From the NCBI GenBank assembly GCA_051453625.1, contig JBOZIK010000001.1, forward strand, positions 230,161,569 to 230,224,190: 62,622 nt of DNA. Reading direction: 5' to 3'. Source of the stretch: Welwitschia mirabilis. Lineage: Eukaryota > Gnetophyta > Gnetopsida > Welwitschiales. Of the stretch, positions 1 to 12,481 are shown in pieces. The notes beneath the pieces are model-generated. The model worked only from the letters and a program-made list of their open reading frames with translations, was not told where the DNA came from and did no database searches. The position numbers and the translations under genes were made by a program. How positions within the stretch are numbered: position 1 is the first letter of the stretch; every line of letters starts with the position of its first letter.

Positions 1-694
1 AGCTTTTTATTTGGATACTTCTTAGATGAAATAATTTGCTTGTAATCTGTTGAGCATTTCTTAATTTGATAAGGTTTTATTAAAGGGACCAAGTGGATGA
101 TTTATATTGTGTTGAACTTAGTTTTGGGTTTTAATTTTTCTTATCCTTTTATGATCAGTAAAAGAATTCATGTTGTTTTAGATTAATCTTCCTATTGTAT
201 CATGAGTTTAAGTCATGTAAGAAATAGGTTTGAATGGTTGTAATAATATTCAAATAATAAAAAAAATATTTTTAGGGATTTTAAGTCACTAAGGATTCCA
301 AGGTTTTACAAATAAATTTGTTGATCATGGACAAAATGTTTGTATTATTAATATTACAATGAAATACAACATAGATGTAAATAAAATCAAGTGAAATAAT
401 GGGAAAGTTTTAAATGTTTTAATCATTTACGAATGTAGTGAAATAAACTAGAGATGATGAACATGAGTAAAATGTAATAAGATCACGAAATATTTTTGTA
501 AAAATTTTAATATTTATATGATGTAAAAAAATGTATAAATATAGTGGAAAAGAAAAGTATATAATGTAATCATAAAATTAAATTAATTTTTTAAAAGATT
601 TTAATGTTTTCTTAACTTCAAAATAACCTACAACAAATGTTAGTCCTATAGAAAATAAGCTTGAAAATAAAAAATGAACTTTAAAAGCTAGAGC

Positions 695-900
695 AGTTCT
701 AGATAATATTGAAAGGACTAGTATCAAACATTGAAAAGCACACAATAGGGGGGAAAAAGTACTAGTTTAGGATAACACTAGAAAGGACTAGTACCAACCT
801 CTAGAAAAGGGAAAAAAAAAAAAAGAAATACAAAGCAAAAGAAAAAGAACTAGTTTGGATATTACTAGAAGAAGCACTAGTGCCCACCACTAGAGAAATA
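695..900. repeat. Degenerate tandem repeat, three units
   Basis: Three related units are anchored by GAAAGGACTAGTATCAAAC at 711, GAAAGGACTAGTACCAACC at 781 and GAAGCACTAGTGCCCACC at 871. Each is followed by a CTAGA-type motif. Spacing is 70 and 90 bp, so this is a diverged minisatellite and not a perfect array. Confidence 0.6.
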
Positions 901-1721
901 AAAACTATAAATAAAACTTGAAAAAAGAAAAACTAGCACTCCTTTAAGCTATTACTATATCATGAGCCCCAGATAATAGCACAAAAATTAGGCTAACTTG
1001 TAGTACAATATCTTAGATTTAAAACTAAGTTAGAAACTTAATTATTACTCTTCCTTAGGGATAATATTAGGTATTGGTTGGAATTACACTAAATTTAACC
1101 TTAATGCAAGTTATAAAAAGGAAATAAAAGAGAAGAAGAGATGAGATGATTAGAGTTTTAACTTCATTTTAGAAAGGAGGAAGAAAATTAGCTCTAAGGT
1201 ATCACCGATTTGTTTTATGCAATTCTTCATTTCAAAGTTGTCCGATTTTCTTTCTACAAAATCATGAAATCCATTAAATGATTTTTGTTTAATTCATTCA
1301 ATATAATCTGATCCATTATATGATAAATAATGAATCCAACTAATACTTTCATTTTAGATAACAATTGAAAGTAAGCACTCCTAAAGTGCTTAATATCTAT
1401 GAAATTAAAAGATTAAGTGATAAAGAGGAATTACATAACCAAATTAAACTTGATAGTTAGATAAGTTATCTAAGCATCTTAATTATGATATTACTTATAA
1501 ATTAAGATCAATGAACAAAAATAACAACTTTATAGTAAAATAAGAAGGAAGAAGGAAGAACTCTTCAAGTAATCCTTGAAGACTAGCTCACTCCTCCAAA
1601 GAGTTACCTTGAAAGCCATCACTAGTTGATGCTCTAAAGTCTCTAATTTATCCAAGGCAAATTTGAATACAATGAAGGGTTTAAGAATCTTTTATAAAAA
1701 GAGATGGATGAGGGGTGGTTA

Positions 1722-1880
1722 CATTCTTGACTTATAGCATTAGGTATAATTTTTTCTTAATTAGCATTAGCTAGATAAGATATTGTCTTGTAGCATTAGA
1801 TAGGTTAAATCCTATCCTCTAGCATTAGGTATAATATTCATCATTTAGCATTTTATTGAGGTTGTCTTATAGCATTTGTT
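1722..1880. repeat. TAGCATTA-type short interspersed tandem repeat
   Basis: The motif TAGCATT(A/T) recurs about six times in roughly 160 bp, with irregular spacers such as GGTATAAT and GATAAGATATTGTCTTG. No coding frame crosses it. It looks like a local slippage-derived repeat. Confidence 0.5.
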
Positions 1881-3159
1881 GGAGATCGTCACATAGCTCT
1901 AATACGACCTCTACATGTCTCTACCCCATGTTTTCAAATGCTTCTACTATATGTTACCACCTTATATCTCTATTTCCATCATGATTTTATGTTGAATTAT
2001 TTCCATCTTCCACCATGTGTTTCAAAAAATATGGCTAAATATTTGTAATTATTATGGATAAAATCATCATATTACATTTCATTTTTAAAAATAATAAAAG
2101 ACATATTTTTTAATTGAAACAATTAAATTACTATCTTCATTCATATAAGTTGGCTTGAAATACTTGATATAAATATCAATTTTTACATATTAACATCTTG
2201 CAATATCATCATGTTCTTTCTTTACTTGGTTGTTTTTTGAAACTTTATTGATTCGAGAGCAAAGAATTGTTGTGTTTATATTCATTCATTTTCCTTAAAT
2301 CATTAAGAAGAGTTAAAATTATGCTTTCTAAAGAACATGAAATCTTATTTAGGCTAAAAACAATGTACTTGTATGATTACAAAAGGCTTCCTAGTAATAT
2401 GACTTTCGCATCATCATCTTTAATCTTTGAATTTACTACTATGAGTTGTTTCAACAGTGACTTGAAATAATTGATGTGTCAATTCATATTTTTAGATTCT
2501 ATCAACCTTAAGTTGTAAAGTTGATGTTTTAAATCCTTCTTAGCTTCATTTCCACTTGATTAAGATAGCTTATTTAATTTATCTCATATCTATTTTGATG
2601 TTTTACTTAAATTAATATGATTGAGTTAATTATTTTTAATAGTTAAATCAATTAATGATAATTCTTTTCGATTTATACCTTTCTAATCATTAGTTTTGAT
2701 AGCATCTAATGGCTTAAGATGTTTATGTTACATCTAGACTTCTAAGGTTCATAGCCTAAAAATTCAACAAAATTTTTTTTTATTATCATAAGATCCACAT
2801 GCTAAATTAGTTATTATACTTGTTATTATTGTGATTAAGATATGATTATATTATGAAAACTTTATGATATAACTTTTTATTTTAAGTCTTTTCATTTGTA
2901 ATGAACATAATATTATTATTATTATTATAAATTATTAGTAATTAATCATGATCTTTTATGGTAAAGGTTGTGGATAAAGTAGTGGTTATGTTAGCATATA
3001 AGTTAGTTATTGCATTATTTCAATTGTTTAATAAGTTGTACTTTTCTTTGTTTAAACATGAAAATTATATCATTGAGGTGGCTTATTTTATTCCTTAGTT
3101 TAATGCATGCATTATTATTTGATAAGATAAAATATTATGCATCCAATGGCCTGACAAGG

Positions 3160-3262
3160 TAATTGAACCCCCATCACTTCCATCCCCTAGACTACTTCCA
3201 TCACCTACATCACTTCCACTCGCTTTATCGTGTCCACCACATCCACCACCTTTACCACCTCT
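3160..3262. repeat. CCA/TCA-rich low-complexity pocket
   Basis: The stretch is rich in CCATCACTTCCA and CCACCACATCCACCACC type words and is clearly more C-rich than its surroundings. Plant LTRs often contain such pockets, but no LTR partner was found. Confidence 0.4.
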
Positions 3263-3722
3263 TTTATGATGTAATTATATTCTTGTTCATATGTATTTTT
3301 ACCTCCTTCATCCTCTTTGAAAAATAGGACATTTCTTTCCTCTTATTTTATAACTTGAGAAATAGTTTTCTATTAAATATTAGTGACTTTAATCTTGGAG
3401 CTTAGAAAAGCCTTGGAGCCTTGGGACCTTGGATCTCTAGAAGTTTCTAAATCTTCATATTTATTTCAATATGATTTATAGTTTAATTTTAATAAAGTTA
3501 TCTACTTATTTCTTGCATTTTCTTCCATTCCATCATGCTTGCATCCCTTAAAATATTGCTTATTATTTCACATATTATTGAATCTTGTAATTCTATTCAT
3601 AAATTATACATTATGCATTATAATTTACTTAAGATTCTTTAATTTCAACCCTTTTCCATAATGACTTTAGCTAGTGACCTTTTATTAACTTGTTCTAATA
3701 TATTCTGGATTGCTACAAACTT

Positions 3723-3890
3723 CTTCTAGAAAGTGAAGGGAGTAGTTGAGCCCCCTCTACATGTATTAGATTATAATAAATTACCTCTAGAAAGTAAAGG
3801 AAGAAAATGAACCCCTTCTGGATATATGCATGCTAATTAATATAAATTACCTCTAGAGAGTAAAGGAAGCATATGGGCCCCATTTGAATG
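3723..3890. repeat. Tandem repeat of about 61-66 bp, three units
   Basis: Units start at 3723, 3784 and 3850 with CTTCTAGAAAGTGAAGG, CCTCTAGAAAGTAAAGG and CCTCTAGAGAGTAAAGG. Each is followed by a short GAGCCCC, GAACCCC or GGGCCCC box. The unit is not found elsewhere in the window. Confidence 0.75.
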
Positions 3891-4839
3891 ATTGCAATCA
3901 AATAAATTAAAAATGTTATTTTGATTATATTTTACAACGCAGTTTGAATTATTGACAGTACATATTGAATTATTTGGCATTGCATTTTTTGATTGTCTTG
4001 GTCACATATTAATTTCCTTTATAATCCTCTCTTATCCTTGGAATACCTTATCTAAACCTTATTATGGATCATACTAGAAATTATGAAGGTTGCAGTTATC
4101 ATACCATGCTTACATGTATAGGACTTGTTATGTCAAAGACCTTGGGATGAACCAGTAGATGCAATTTGAATTGAGAATTATTTTCATTCATGCATTTAGT
4201 CAAAGTACCATTGATGTCCTAGAACATTGTATTATTTATGTGACATGAATAATGTACTTAAATTTATTCAAGGAAGTAATATGAATATTTCTTCATTGTA
4301 TTTATCTTCCTTATTTGAGAAAGATATCTATTTATTATCTTCATAAATTGTGAATTATGAAATAGTAATAGGTAGTTCATTCTCAAGAAATTTCCATGAA
4401 ATACTACTATTATCTATCTTTATTATAATTTTGAAATAATAGTATGTCTCATTTTATTGTGATATGATAATTTAGATTTAAGTATAATTTTTAAATAATT
4501 TACCTAGTTACCTATAAATCATAGAAAAAATAGGGATGACCTTAATGACGTACCTATGTTTATTAGTCAAAACATTTTTATTCAAACTATATTTAATATA
4601 TGTGAGTCATAGATAACCTTTTAAGTTAGCAAGAAAAGGGGGTGTTAAAAAGAATAACATTATCCAAATATAAAAATATCTAATAAAAGTGGGTATCATA
4701 AAGAAAAGAAAATTCTTAAAGAAGAGGAAAGGACCCATGTGTTAGAAAAATGGCATAGGAGAGAGAGGGATCCATGTGTGATGTGAAGGCATTGAGTTGG
4801 GTTAAGCAATCTTTAATGCTCTTGATACCTTATTAAAAG

Positions 4840-4925
4840 TGGTAAAACAAGTAAAGAGTTTACATTCGAACCTTAGACCTCCTCATTAATTCCTCTCCTC
4901 TCAACTATTACACCAACTAATGAAC
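4840..4925 (-). mobile_element. tRNA-derived SINE head (A and B boxes)
   Basis: On the minus strand, TGGTGTAATAG (4905-4915) fits an RNA polymerase III A box with one change, and AGGTTCGAATG (4863-4873) fits the B-box consensus GGTTCRANNCC well. The box starts are 42 bp apart, exactly as in the second copy at 60059-60111, and the sequence between them is related (GTTGAGA and GAGGAGGT words). This is typical of tRNA-derived SINEs. It does not fold as a full tRNA, so it is not called a tRNA gene. The 3' body and tail were not delimited. Confidence 0.6.
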
Positions 4926-6244
4926 ATGTTAAAGTGCAAAAATGAATAGAAAACTATAGGATGACGTTGATAGGAATGAAATTTTAAAGGAGTAATGTAT
5001 TTCTCATCCTTGTGTTTTAGACTTGCATGCCCCTCTTTTATCATTTTCTTCTCCTCTCCCTACATATTATCTATTCCTGCATGGTTCTAGAACAAAGTGC
5101 TATTTCTAATTTAAGCCCTTCACCACTCACCTAATTGAAGAAGAAAATCAAGTTTGTTATCAAAATTTAACTAAAAAATTATTGAAAAAGGATCTACAAC
5201 ATCATACTGAGAATGAGAATTTCATTATGTCTGGGTTATGTGTATAGATAGTTTTGAGGTTTTCTGAGAAGAATAACAAACACTTAATTCACTCAAAATG
5301 ATTATTATGATGTACAGGGAACCTATTCATGATGATCATGACTAGAAGATCAAGGTTAAGGAAAAAATTATGGAGCATGAAGAGAAAACCATGTTGAATA
5401 AAGAAAAGAATCTCATTTCTATTATAACATATTACATTCTCATAACAAAGACCAACATGTTTAAAGTGAGCATGTAATAGTAACACTCGGGAAATCTCTT
5501 CATGTGAAAAACTATAAGAAGTTTCATTCATACCAAAACATTATTAAAGATTCATCCATTTTTCATTCATAAAGAATATAATAACATATTTAATTAGCAT
5601 AAAAGTATCATTGAAATCCTTTATCATGGATATTTAATAATCATGTCTAACTATAGTGAAAAATAAGAGAAGGCAAAATATCAAATATGAAACATATAGA
5701 ACATGAAAGCTCATTTGTTATGGAAGAGAAGAAAAATTTCATGTAACCAAAGAATAATCTTCCATAGAAATTGAATTTTTATCTATTAAGAAAACTAGCA
5801 TATGCTCTTAAATCATGAAATTAATCATGTTCATAAGTTATATGCTTACTTTAATTAATATTAATAATCTAAAGTTTGTCATAAGCTATGTGTTCATTAT
5901 AAATACAAAATCATGCAATTAGAACATTGCATTAGATTTATAGTATTCAACACTATCAAGAGAACAAAAATCATTAGTTGGTATGTTCATTTTAGAAGTG
6001 TATTTGATTTTATTTCAAGGTGTCTAATAGTAATTAGTAGTATGACCTTATCTACTGTGAAACAAACTTTGATACCTATTTTTCTTAAAGTAGCATTACT
6101 TTAATATAATTTATTTTTTAACTAATATTAATAACATTAAGTTGCTTGAGTTGATTATTATTTTTAAGGGCTTTATCCTATTAAAATGTTTGATATGAAA
6201 TGGAAAACATTTTCTTAAAAATGTTTCTTTAAATGAGAATGTTG
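4926..6244. other. AT-rich DNA, no gene recognised
   Basis: The longest frames here (about 5.3-5.5 kb and 5.9-6.1 kb) show no family motif and are interrupted by AT-rich repeats. I see no LTR, tRNA or coding signal I can support. Confidence 0.55.
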
Positions 6245-7309
6245 TGATGCATATTTTAATTCTAATTCCAATATTCTAATGATTAAATTTAATTTGCAAC
6301 ACCTGAAATGCTGATAATCTAATTGCATACAATACACATTTACATGGTGGAATTAATTCAAATTTCATACACTTAGAGAAAACCTATATAAGAGAATTTG
6401 TAAAATTTTTGATTTTGCTTTATAGGAATTTAAATTAAACAATGTAAAGATGAAAATGAAATGCAATGAAATGGAATGGAATGAAATGTAATATAATGAT
6501 AAATGAATGTAATTCTAATGCAATGAATTAACTAAATTTTCAATCTACTATTACTAGTTTGGTTCTTATAACCTATCTCAATTATGAATTCATGTCATTT
6601 CAATTGTAATTAAGATAATCTATAAAGAAAAAACGAAAAAGCATTTGAAAAGAGTTTCAATTCAATTAATATTTTTGTTAAGAAAATTGAATTACATCTA
6701 CTTACAATAACAAATCATTAATGGAAGATTCTTTGCCTATCATCAAGGTAGTCCTTCTCATAAGGCAGATGAATCTTCTTACCTCCAACAATTTCCAATC
6801 ATTACAAGAATTTAAATGACAAAATATTATTTGGAATAGGATCTAAACGGGTCTATTTAAAGGTTGCTAAGGGGTGTGAAATGAAGAGGTATGAGTCAAA
6901 TCCATCCTTTTATAATAATTTAATTATATTTACAAATTATTTTGACTATCTTCCATTATGTCATCTCCACAACATAGAGGACGATCACTTCATATGCTAA
7001 CTAATGCTCGACACATGTCAATTATGCTAGTTTTCATCCTATTTGTTAATCCAATGACATAGTGGATGACCATACTATGCTGACTGTTGTCCCTTGTTTC
7101 ATCTCCATGATGTATAGGATGATCATACTATGTTGATCAAATTGCTTTAGTCAATCATCATGTAAAAATAGCTTTTTATGTTGGAAATTATTGCATATTT
7201 TGACTAGAATGGAAGCTTTGTATAATTTGCATAAATCCTTAGAAAACATATTAATAGGACTTAAAAATTTACTTTATAAGAATATTAAAAAAGTTAATTT
7301 GGCTTTGTA
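6245..7309 (-). repeat. 3' LTR of the minus-strand gypsy element
   Basis: It aligns along its whole length with 12508-13598. Shared landmarks include the paired TACACAATACACATTT / AATGCAATG-type words and the pair GTTAATTTGGCTTTG / GTTAGTTTGGCTTTA at the far edge. Read on the minus strand it should start TGTAAAGCC (here TACAAAGCC) and end near CATCA. The two LTRs are clearly diverged, with indels. Confidence 0.85.
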
Positions 7310-7325
7310 ACGTAGCCCTCCAATT
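7310..7325 (-). promoter_or_regulatory. Polypurine-tract-like site
   Basis: On the minus strand AATTGGAGGGCTACG directly precedes the 3' LTR. It is a purine-rich run in the right place to prime plus-strand DNA synthesis, though partly eroded. Confidence 0.5.
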
Positions 7326-8880
7326 AGAATTTCTTGGTTCCTAATAAAGTAAGTAGATAACAAGTTGTACACCAAATAATGCAAAGAAACTTAAAACATG
7401 TATATCATTAGAATTAAAAGTACAACATGTGAAATACATCAAATATATGAAAACGCACAAGTGAAATTAATGTATATTATCAATCATTAGTTCACAATCA
7501 TTGCAAATATTTGGTAAAAATTTTTGACGTATAAATCATGAAATATATGTATCTATTCCCTTATAACTAAATAAGTAAGTAATCTTGAGTTTTGTAAATC
7601 ATGAAGGAAATGTAAACTAGGGTAGGATTTCATGATTTCAAGGTTAAGTGTTAGGAGAGTTTATACAAAATAAAGATGAAAAAAGAAGAGCATCAATGCT
7701 ATCATGCTAAAGAGTGATTAAGTAGAGGTCAGTTTGACTTTATGCATAATAGTTTAGTGATGAAAATTATAGTAAGTAGACTAGAAAATCACAAATTCCT
7801 AAGCATTATTTAGGAAAGGTGAGGAAAATGACTTTGAGAAGATAAATCAACAAACTAAGATAAGACAAAAAGGAAAATGGACAATATATAACATGAAGAA
7901 GATCATATTTTTGTCCAAAATTCAAATTTAGCAAAACTTCTTAGTAAAGGTTATAAAGCTACTTAATATAGAAATGCAGGATTCAATGTAGAACATCATA
8001 GAGTACCATTTAAAAGAATAGTGATGATGACAATATCTAAATGGTAATGTTTAGCAAGGTATCCAGTCATGTTTCGACTATAATTCAATCCCTCTTTGGC
8101 TATGATAACCATAGTACTTTGATAGGATATCATCCAATGATCAATATGCTCATACACTTATGAAGTTTGTGCCTTAGAGTGATTTGATTTTTTAGTTAAT
8201 GGGGTGTTGAATAACACCATTCACCATGATGATATGAGTGAAACCCCTGCTAAGAGAACAAGNNNNNNNNNNNNNNNNNNNNNNNNNNNNNNNNNNNNNN
8301 NNNNNNNNNNNNNNNNNNNNNNNNNNNNNNNNNNNNNNNNNNNNNNNNNNNNNNNNNNNNNNNNNNNNNNNNNNNNNNNNNNNNATCATGGTATAATTGT
8401 AAGAGGGTGATTTAGTTTTTTTTCCATATATCTTTCTCTTGATTTTTATTTTTTTATTCTTTTTCATTCACTTAGATTCCCATTTTTGATAGAATTGCTT
8501 AATCATTAAAATGATGAGGTAACAAAGTATATAATAGAAAATAAGCATCAGATTAATGTAATTGATATTTTATCATAAAACAACTAAGGAGATTGATTGT
8601 AGATATTGAAATATCCTAAGATTGGCTAAATCCAATCTGTATTACATGAAAACCCAAAGTAAAGAATTACTTAATCATTGTAATACCTATGGAATCCAAA
8701 CATAAATAAAAGATAATTAAGTAGTCTTATAACTTAAACTAAGGAATAAAGCTAAGAAAGAATTTAGTAGATGGCCAATGTAGATCCTTCTTCTTACAAA
8801 GTGAATCTTCCAAGTTAATTTCTTCTATCATGTTGAAGGTATAAGAATAATTATCTAGAGATGTATAAAGTTTTAACCTT
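7326..8880. other. 3' untranslated interior of the gypsy element, with an N gap
   Basis: No protein family is recognisable between the integrase tail and the 3' LTR. The 122-base N run is at 8263-8384. Frames read across it are artefacts. Confidence 0.55.
8263..8384. other. Assembly gap (122 N)
   Basis: The sequence is undetermined here. Confidence 1.
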
Positions 8881-8904
8881 TATCTATTTACCTTTTTGGA
8901 TTTT

Positions 8905-9033
8905 TTAGATTTGAAGGTCAGATATCTTAACAGAGCCATTAGAATGTACCCTTTTCACATGATAAGGACTAATCCATTTAGAGGTCAAGTTGTTATGTAT
9001 AAGATGTACTCGAGTATTATACAAAAGAACAAA
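8905..9033 (-). pseudogene. Integrase C-terminal remnant, gypsy
   Basis: The minus-strand translation contains VLLYNTRVHL, then LTSKWISPYHVKRVHSNG and SVKISDL. This matches the end of plant Tat/Athila polyproteins, where VLLYNSRL is followed by a K-x-R-W-x-GPF block and an HGAVEI-like block. A stop lies just upstream of the block. The catalytic D,D-35-E part of integrase is not present upstream, so this is only the DNA-binding tail left after an internal deletion. Confidence 0.8.
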
Positions 9034-9257
9034 TTAATCTATGTTTACAAGTTTAATGATTTTATCCTTCAATATTATCTAAATGACAAGACTAAGTCTT
9101 CTTTAAGGTTACCTAATGAATTTAGCAATGTTCTATAGGTAATTTTATGTTGAACATTATGAGAAGGAAAATTACTAAGATCTTTATAAGTACAAGTAAA
9201 AGCTTCTAATTTTGAAGTAATAAGTTGAATTAAGACTTTTTAGTAGAAAGGATAAAG

Positions 9258-9476
9258 TTAAGAACTAATGATTAATGATTTATTAGGATTTTTATTTAAT
9301 AAAATGTATTTCAAATAATTGGATAAGTCTTTAAGTTTAAGATCATTTTCATCCTTCATTGTTATGGAAAACCCATCTTGATATAAAATATTTTTAATGG
9401 ATATTACATGTTGGATATTATGGTTAAGTATGGATTTAGAGTTCTCATGAGAATCATAAAAAAAGTGGTTTAACAC
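9258..9476 (-). pseudogene. Pol segment preceding reverse transcriptase, gypsy
   Basis: A 72-residue open stretch ends with LKDLSNYLKYILL and then a SLIISS-like end. This corresponds to the plant gypsy LKPLPxHLKYxFL...PVIIS block that links protease to reverse transcriptase. Family knowledge says RT should follow within a few tens of residues. Instead the sequence passes within about 220 bp to the integrase tail, which places the internal deletion here. Confidence 0.75.
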
Positions 9477-9639
9477 ATCTAGGTTAAGGTTACAAGGATT
9501 AGAAAAGTTTAAAGATTTAAGAATAATAGAAGATTCCTCTTCATCATTGAATAAGATTGAGTCATGTGATGAAAGGAGCCTTTTTTCTAAAGGATGGTGT
9601 TACACTGACATGGAAGACCTAACTTTTTCTTCTATGTAT

Positions 9640-9997
9640 AATTCATCTTCCATGTCTTTTTTAGTAGCATAAAATACTTTGATACTAAACTTTTTATTTC
9701 CTATATGACATTCCATCCTCCCTGTGAAAGTATCGATGAAAAAATGAACTATTGCATAAAAGGCCCTTTCTAAAGATAGAGGGTATCCTCCATTATGTTT
9801 GACCTTAATGATAACTACATCTATAGGGTAAAAAGATTTTTTAATTTAAATCACTATGTCTTTAATTATTCTTCTTGGTTTTTTAATTATTGCATCAGCA
9901 AATTCCAATACTATTCTAGTAGGTTCAATCTTTCCTTCTAATCTAAACTTTCTATAAATGTGCAAAGCTATAATACTTGTACTTACCCCTATGTATA
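9640..9997 (-). pseudogene. Aspartic protease remnant, gypsy
   Basis: The minus-strand frame reads YIGVSTSIIALHIYRKFRL, then PTRIVLEFADAIIKKPRR, IIKDIVI, a stop and FYPIDVVII. It aligns with the plant gypsy retropepsin order LDLGASxxxLPxSIYKKL, PTRxxLQLAD, GIVEDVLVK and FPVDFVVL. The catalytic Asp-Ser/Thr-Gly end abuts the 10-N run at 9998-10007, so its state is unknown. At least one in-frame stop shows the gene is dead. Confidence 0.82.
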
Positions 9998-10007
9998 NNN
10001 NNNNNNN
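9998..10007. other. Assembly gap (10 N)
   Basis: The sequence is undetermined here. The gap lies at the expected catalytic motif of the protease remnant. Confidence 1.
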
Positions 10008-10599
10008 TATTAAGGGTTTTTTAATTTTCTTATTTTCTTTTAAAATAACACAAATATTGGATACCCTTAGATCTTTAAACTTAGGACATTTTTAAGAAAC
10101 CAAGTTGGAAAGGGATTGTGTAATGAAAACTTTACTTGGAATTATTTTCTTTTGTTTTCTTCTTACTAAGTCCTTCCAAATTTTGTTGTACTTGGGGTTG
10201 TATTGAAGGATCTTTTAAAAGGATAGGTTAATAGTGATATCTTTCATAATTACTTTTAAATATGCATCATAAGTTAGATTGTTGTTCAATCTATCTATTC
10301 ATGGGGTCGTATTCTTATTTAGATGTTGGTTTTTATTGTTGAAATTAGAGTTGAAAGTAGGAGGAAAATTCAGTTAATGAAGAATTTCAATATCATCTTC
10401 TTGAGATAATTTCTTGTATTTGTGAAAATAAGTTGAGGATTTGTCATTCGAGTAGTGTGATGTCAACTTCATATTACTACTTTCCAATATTTATTCACAT
10501 CATTTGAGTTTGAATTTGGGTAGCAAATGATCCCTATGGCATTTGATTTTCTAGCATGTTTTATCAAAGGAGGTAAATTATATTCTTTGTGTTTTTATC

Positions 10600-12003
10600 C
10601 TAATTTTGTAAAATTTCATTAATGGTATATTACATCTTTTTGAGCTCTTCCATCATTTCTCTACAAGGGTCATTTTTTTTGTAGTTAGAAAAATTAGGTT
10701 GGAAATTATGACTTCTGTATTTGTTATTATATGAGGATCCAAAAGATGTTGGAGGTCCATTATTTCATGATGTATATTTTTGGTTGCCTCCATAGTTGTT
10801 TGTCCTTTAATTGAATGCATAAACTTCTTTAGATATGACCTCTTTACAAGTTGGTAAATCTACGCATTCCTTAGTAAAGTGAGAGTCTTTCATCACATAT
10901 TTCACAATGGTTAAGTTAATTTAGTAATTTTGCATTAGTTAAATATTTTATGTAAATCTTCAATGTACTAGTACGATTACTAAGTAGGGTGTTAATCTTT
11001 TATTATTCTTCCTCATTTTGTACTTTTTTTGAATTTCTAAGCATTTCACCTATAGTTCTAGTATCTTTACATGTAGTTTTTAGCCAATTTTAACTTCTTT
11101 TTATATTAATAAGTTCAAAGCATCGTTTAAGTTTAAATTGAGTAAATTTCCATCACATAAAAAAATAACATTTTTTGGTTTGGCTATTCAATCTACTATA
11201 GAAGTGATTAATAAGTTCTTCTTTTACAAACTCATTCACTGGGTTGAACAACATGACCATTAAAAATCTTTTATATGTTAAGGAGTAATCTTCATAAGGA
11301 TATTATTGGAAATTTGTTCCTTTTTTTTCTTGTTCTTATAACTATCTCATTCATAAATCATTTGATAAATACATCTTATACTTAGTTGCATAAGTTAAGA
11401 CTTCCACGTGAAATGGTTTTAAACCAATTTTTAACTTTTTCTTTTAAGGTAAATGGAAAGATTATCATGTAGGTTCTATCTAAAATTTTATTTTTCCCAT
11501 TTTCATAAGTAAGAATAAGTTGTTCAATCTTGGCTATGTGTTGAAATGGGCTTTTATTAGGCTCCCCAGAAAAGGTACGATATTCATTTAAGTTCTTTAA
11601 CTATATATCATCTCTGAGGGATAGGTCAAATGGGTTTTAAAGGTTTCTTTTTTTATTATCTAACATATCCTTTAAAGTGACATTTAAATTAGAGGATCCT
11701 GATATTTTGAGTGAATATTTATTGGATTCCATAGTGGTAAAAGTATTACAATGATTAGGCAAAAGAGGAGAGGTAGAATTTTTAGTAGAACTTGGTTAAT
11801 TTTTAGAAATTTTCAAAGATTTTGAAGTATATGAATAAAAAATAGTAAATGTAGAATAATCATCTTACTTAATTAAAGAATTATAATTTTCTTTCTTACC
11901 TAGAGTTATTGAATTAAAATACACTAAAATGTCTTTTATTGCTTCATCAAGGAATCATTGTTCATGAGTGTGTTTACCTTTGTTGCCATTTACCACTACC
12001 CTG
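10600..12003 (-). pseudogene. Gag (capsid-nucleocapsid) remnant, gypsy
   Basis: One minus-strand frame is readable over long stretches with occasional stops. GEPNKSPFQHIAKIEQ, then IIFPFTLKEKVKNWFKTI and VFIK*FMNE match the Retrotrans_gag core, with its LFPFSLKDKAKxW signature. KEELINHFYSRLN matches the later capsid helix. CEICDE at about 10.9 kb, followed by a frame change and a HFTKEC-like stretch, is the zinc knuckle of Tat/Athila gags. An Asn/Tyr-rich tail (NNYGGN, then HNFQPNFSN) also matches that group. Stops often fall where Gln or Trp is expected. The start near 12.0 kb is approximate. Confidence 0.85.
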
Positions 12004-12481
12004 GAAGTTCAAATTATGTTAAACAAACTTCTTTACATTTAAGTTATAATAATCTCTAAGATCACTTAAAGCTGCAAGAAGTAGGATATACCAAATGAAT
12101 GTGGCAATCACTTAGATCACACAAAGCACAAAGTGTAGGTCAAGTTTGTTGAAAGCAATAATCAATGTGGTAATCTCAACAATCACATGAAGTATGAAGA
12201 ATAGACCTAATAGATTGCTGAATTGAAATATAACTCCTTTAAATTAAAATTTAATTTAAAAATGAAAAAAATTACAAGAAATAAAAATTACAATTTGTAA
12301 GAAAATAAATTAAAGTACATTCCAAATGGATAATCAAATAATTACTTGTAAAATAAAAGGTAATTAAACAATTGTAAGTAGATTCAAAAGGATAAAATAC
12401 AACATTACTTAATTAAACAATTTGAAATAAATTCAAAATACTTACTTGAGTAATGGCAATCTTTCTTTTATATTGAAGTCT
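12004..12481 (-). other. 5' leader of the gypsy element with internal repeats
   Basis: This untranslated stretch between the primer site and gag contains imperfect repeats (GTGGCAATCACTTAGATCAC and GTGGTAATCTCAACAATCAC). No gene is seen. Confidence 0.6.

Larger units (their letters stand above)
1..4839. other. AT-rich intergenic DNA, no gene recognised
   Basis: No open frame here shows a recognisable protein family, and the short frames look like chance in AT-rich sequence. The stretch contains the local tandem repeats listed separately at 0.7, 1.7 and 3.7 kb and a CCA/TCA-rich pocket at 3.2 kb. It probably consists of old retrotransposon or LTR remnants, but I could not pair any LTRs in it. 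Confidence 0.6.

Noticed and set aside
4905-4915. Minus-strand tRNA gene ending near 4860
   Set aside because: The same 42 bp box spacing recurs at 60 kb without a tRNA fold, so a SINE explains it better.
5289-5531. Minus-strand 80-codon frame
   Set aside because: No motif, AT-rich composition and no supporting context. Likely chance.
8192-8467. Two open frames crossing the N run at 8263-8384
   Set aside because: Most of their length is undetermined sequence, and the real ends show no family.
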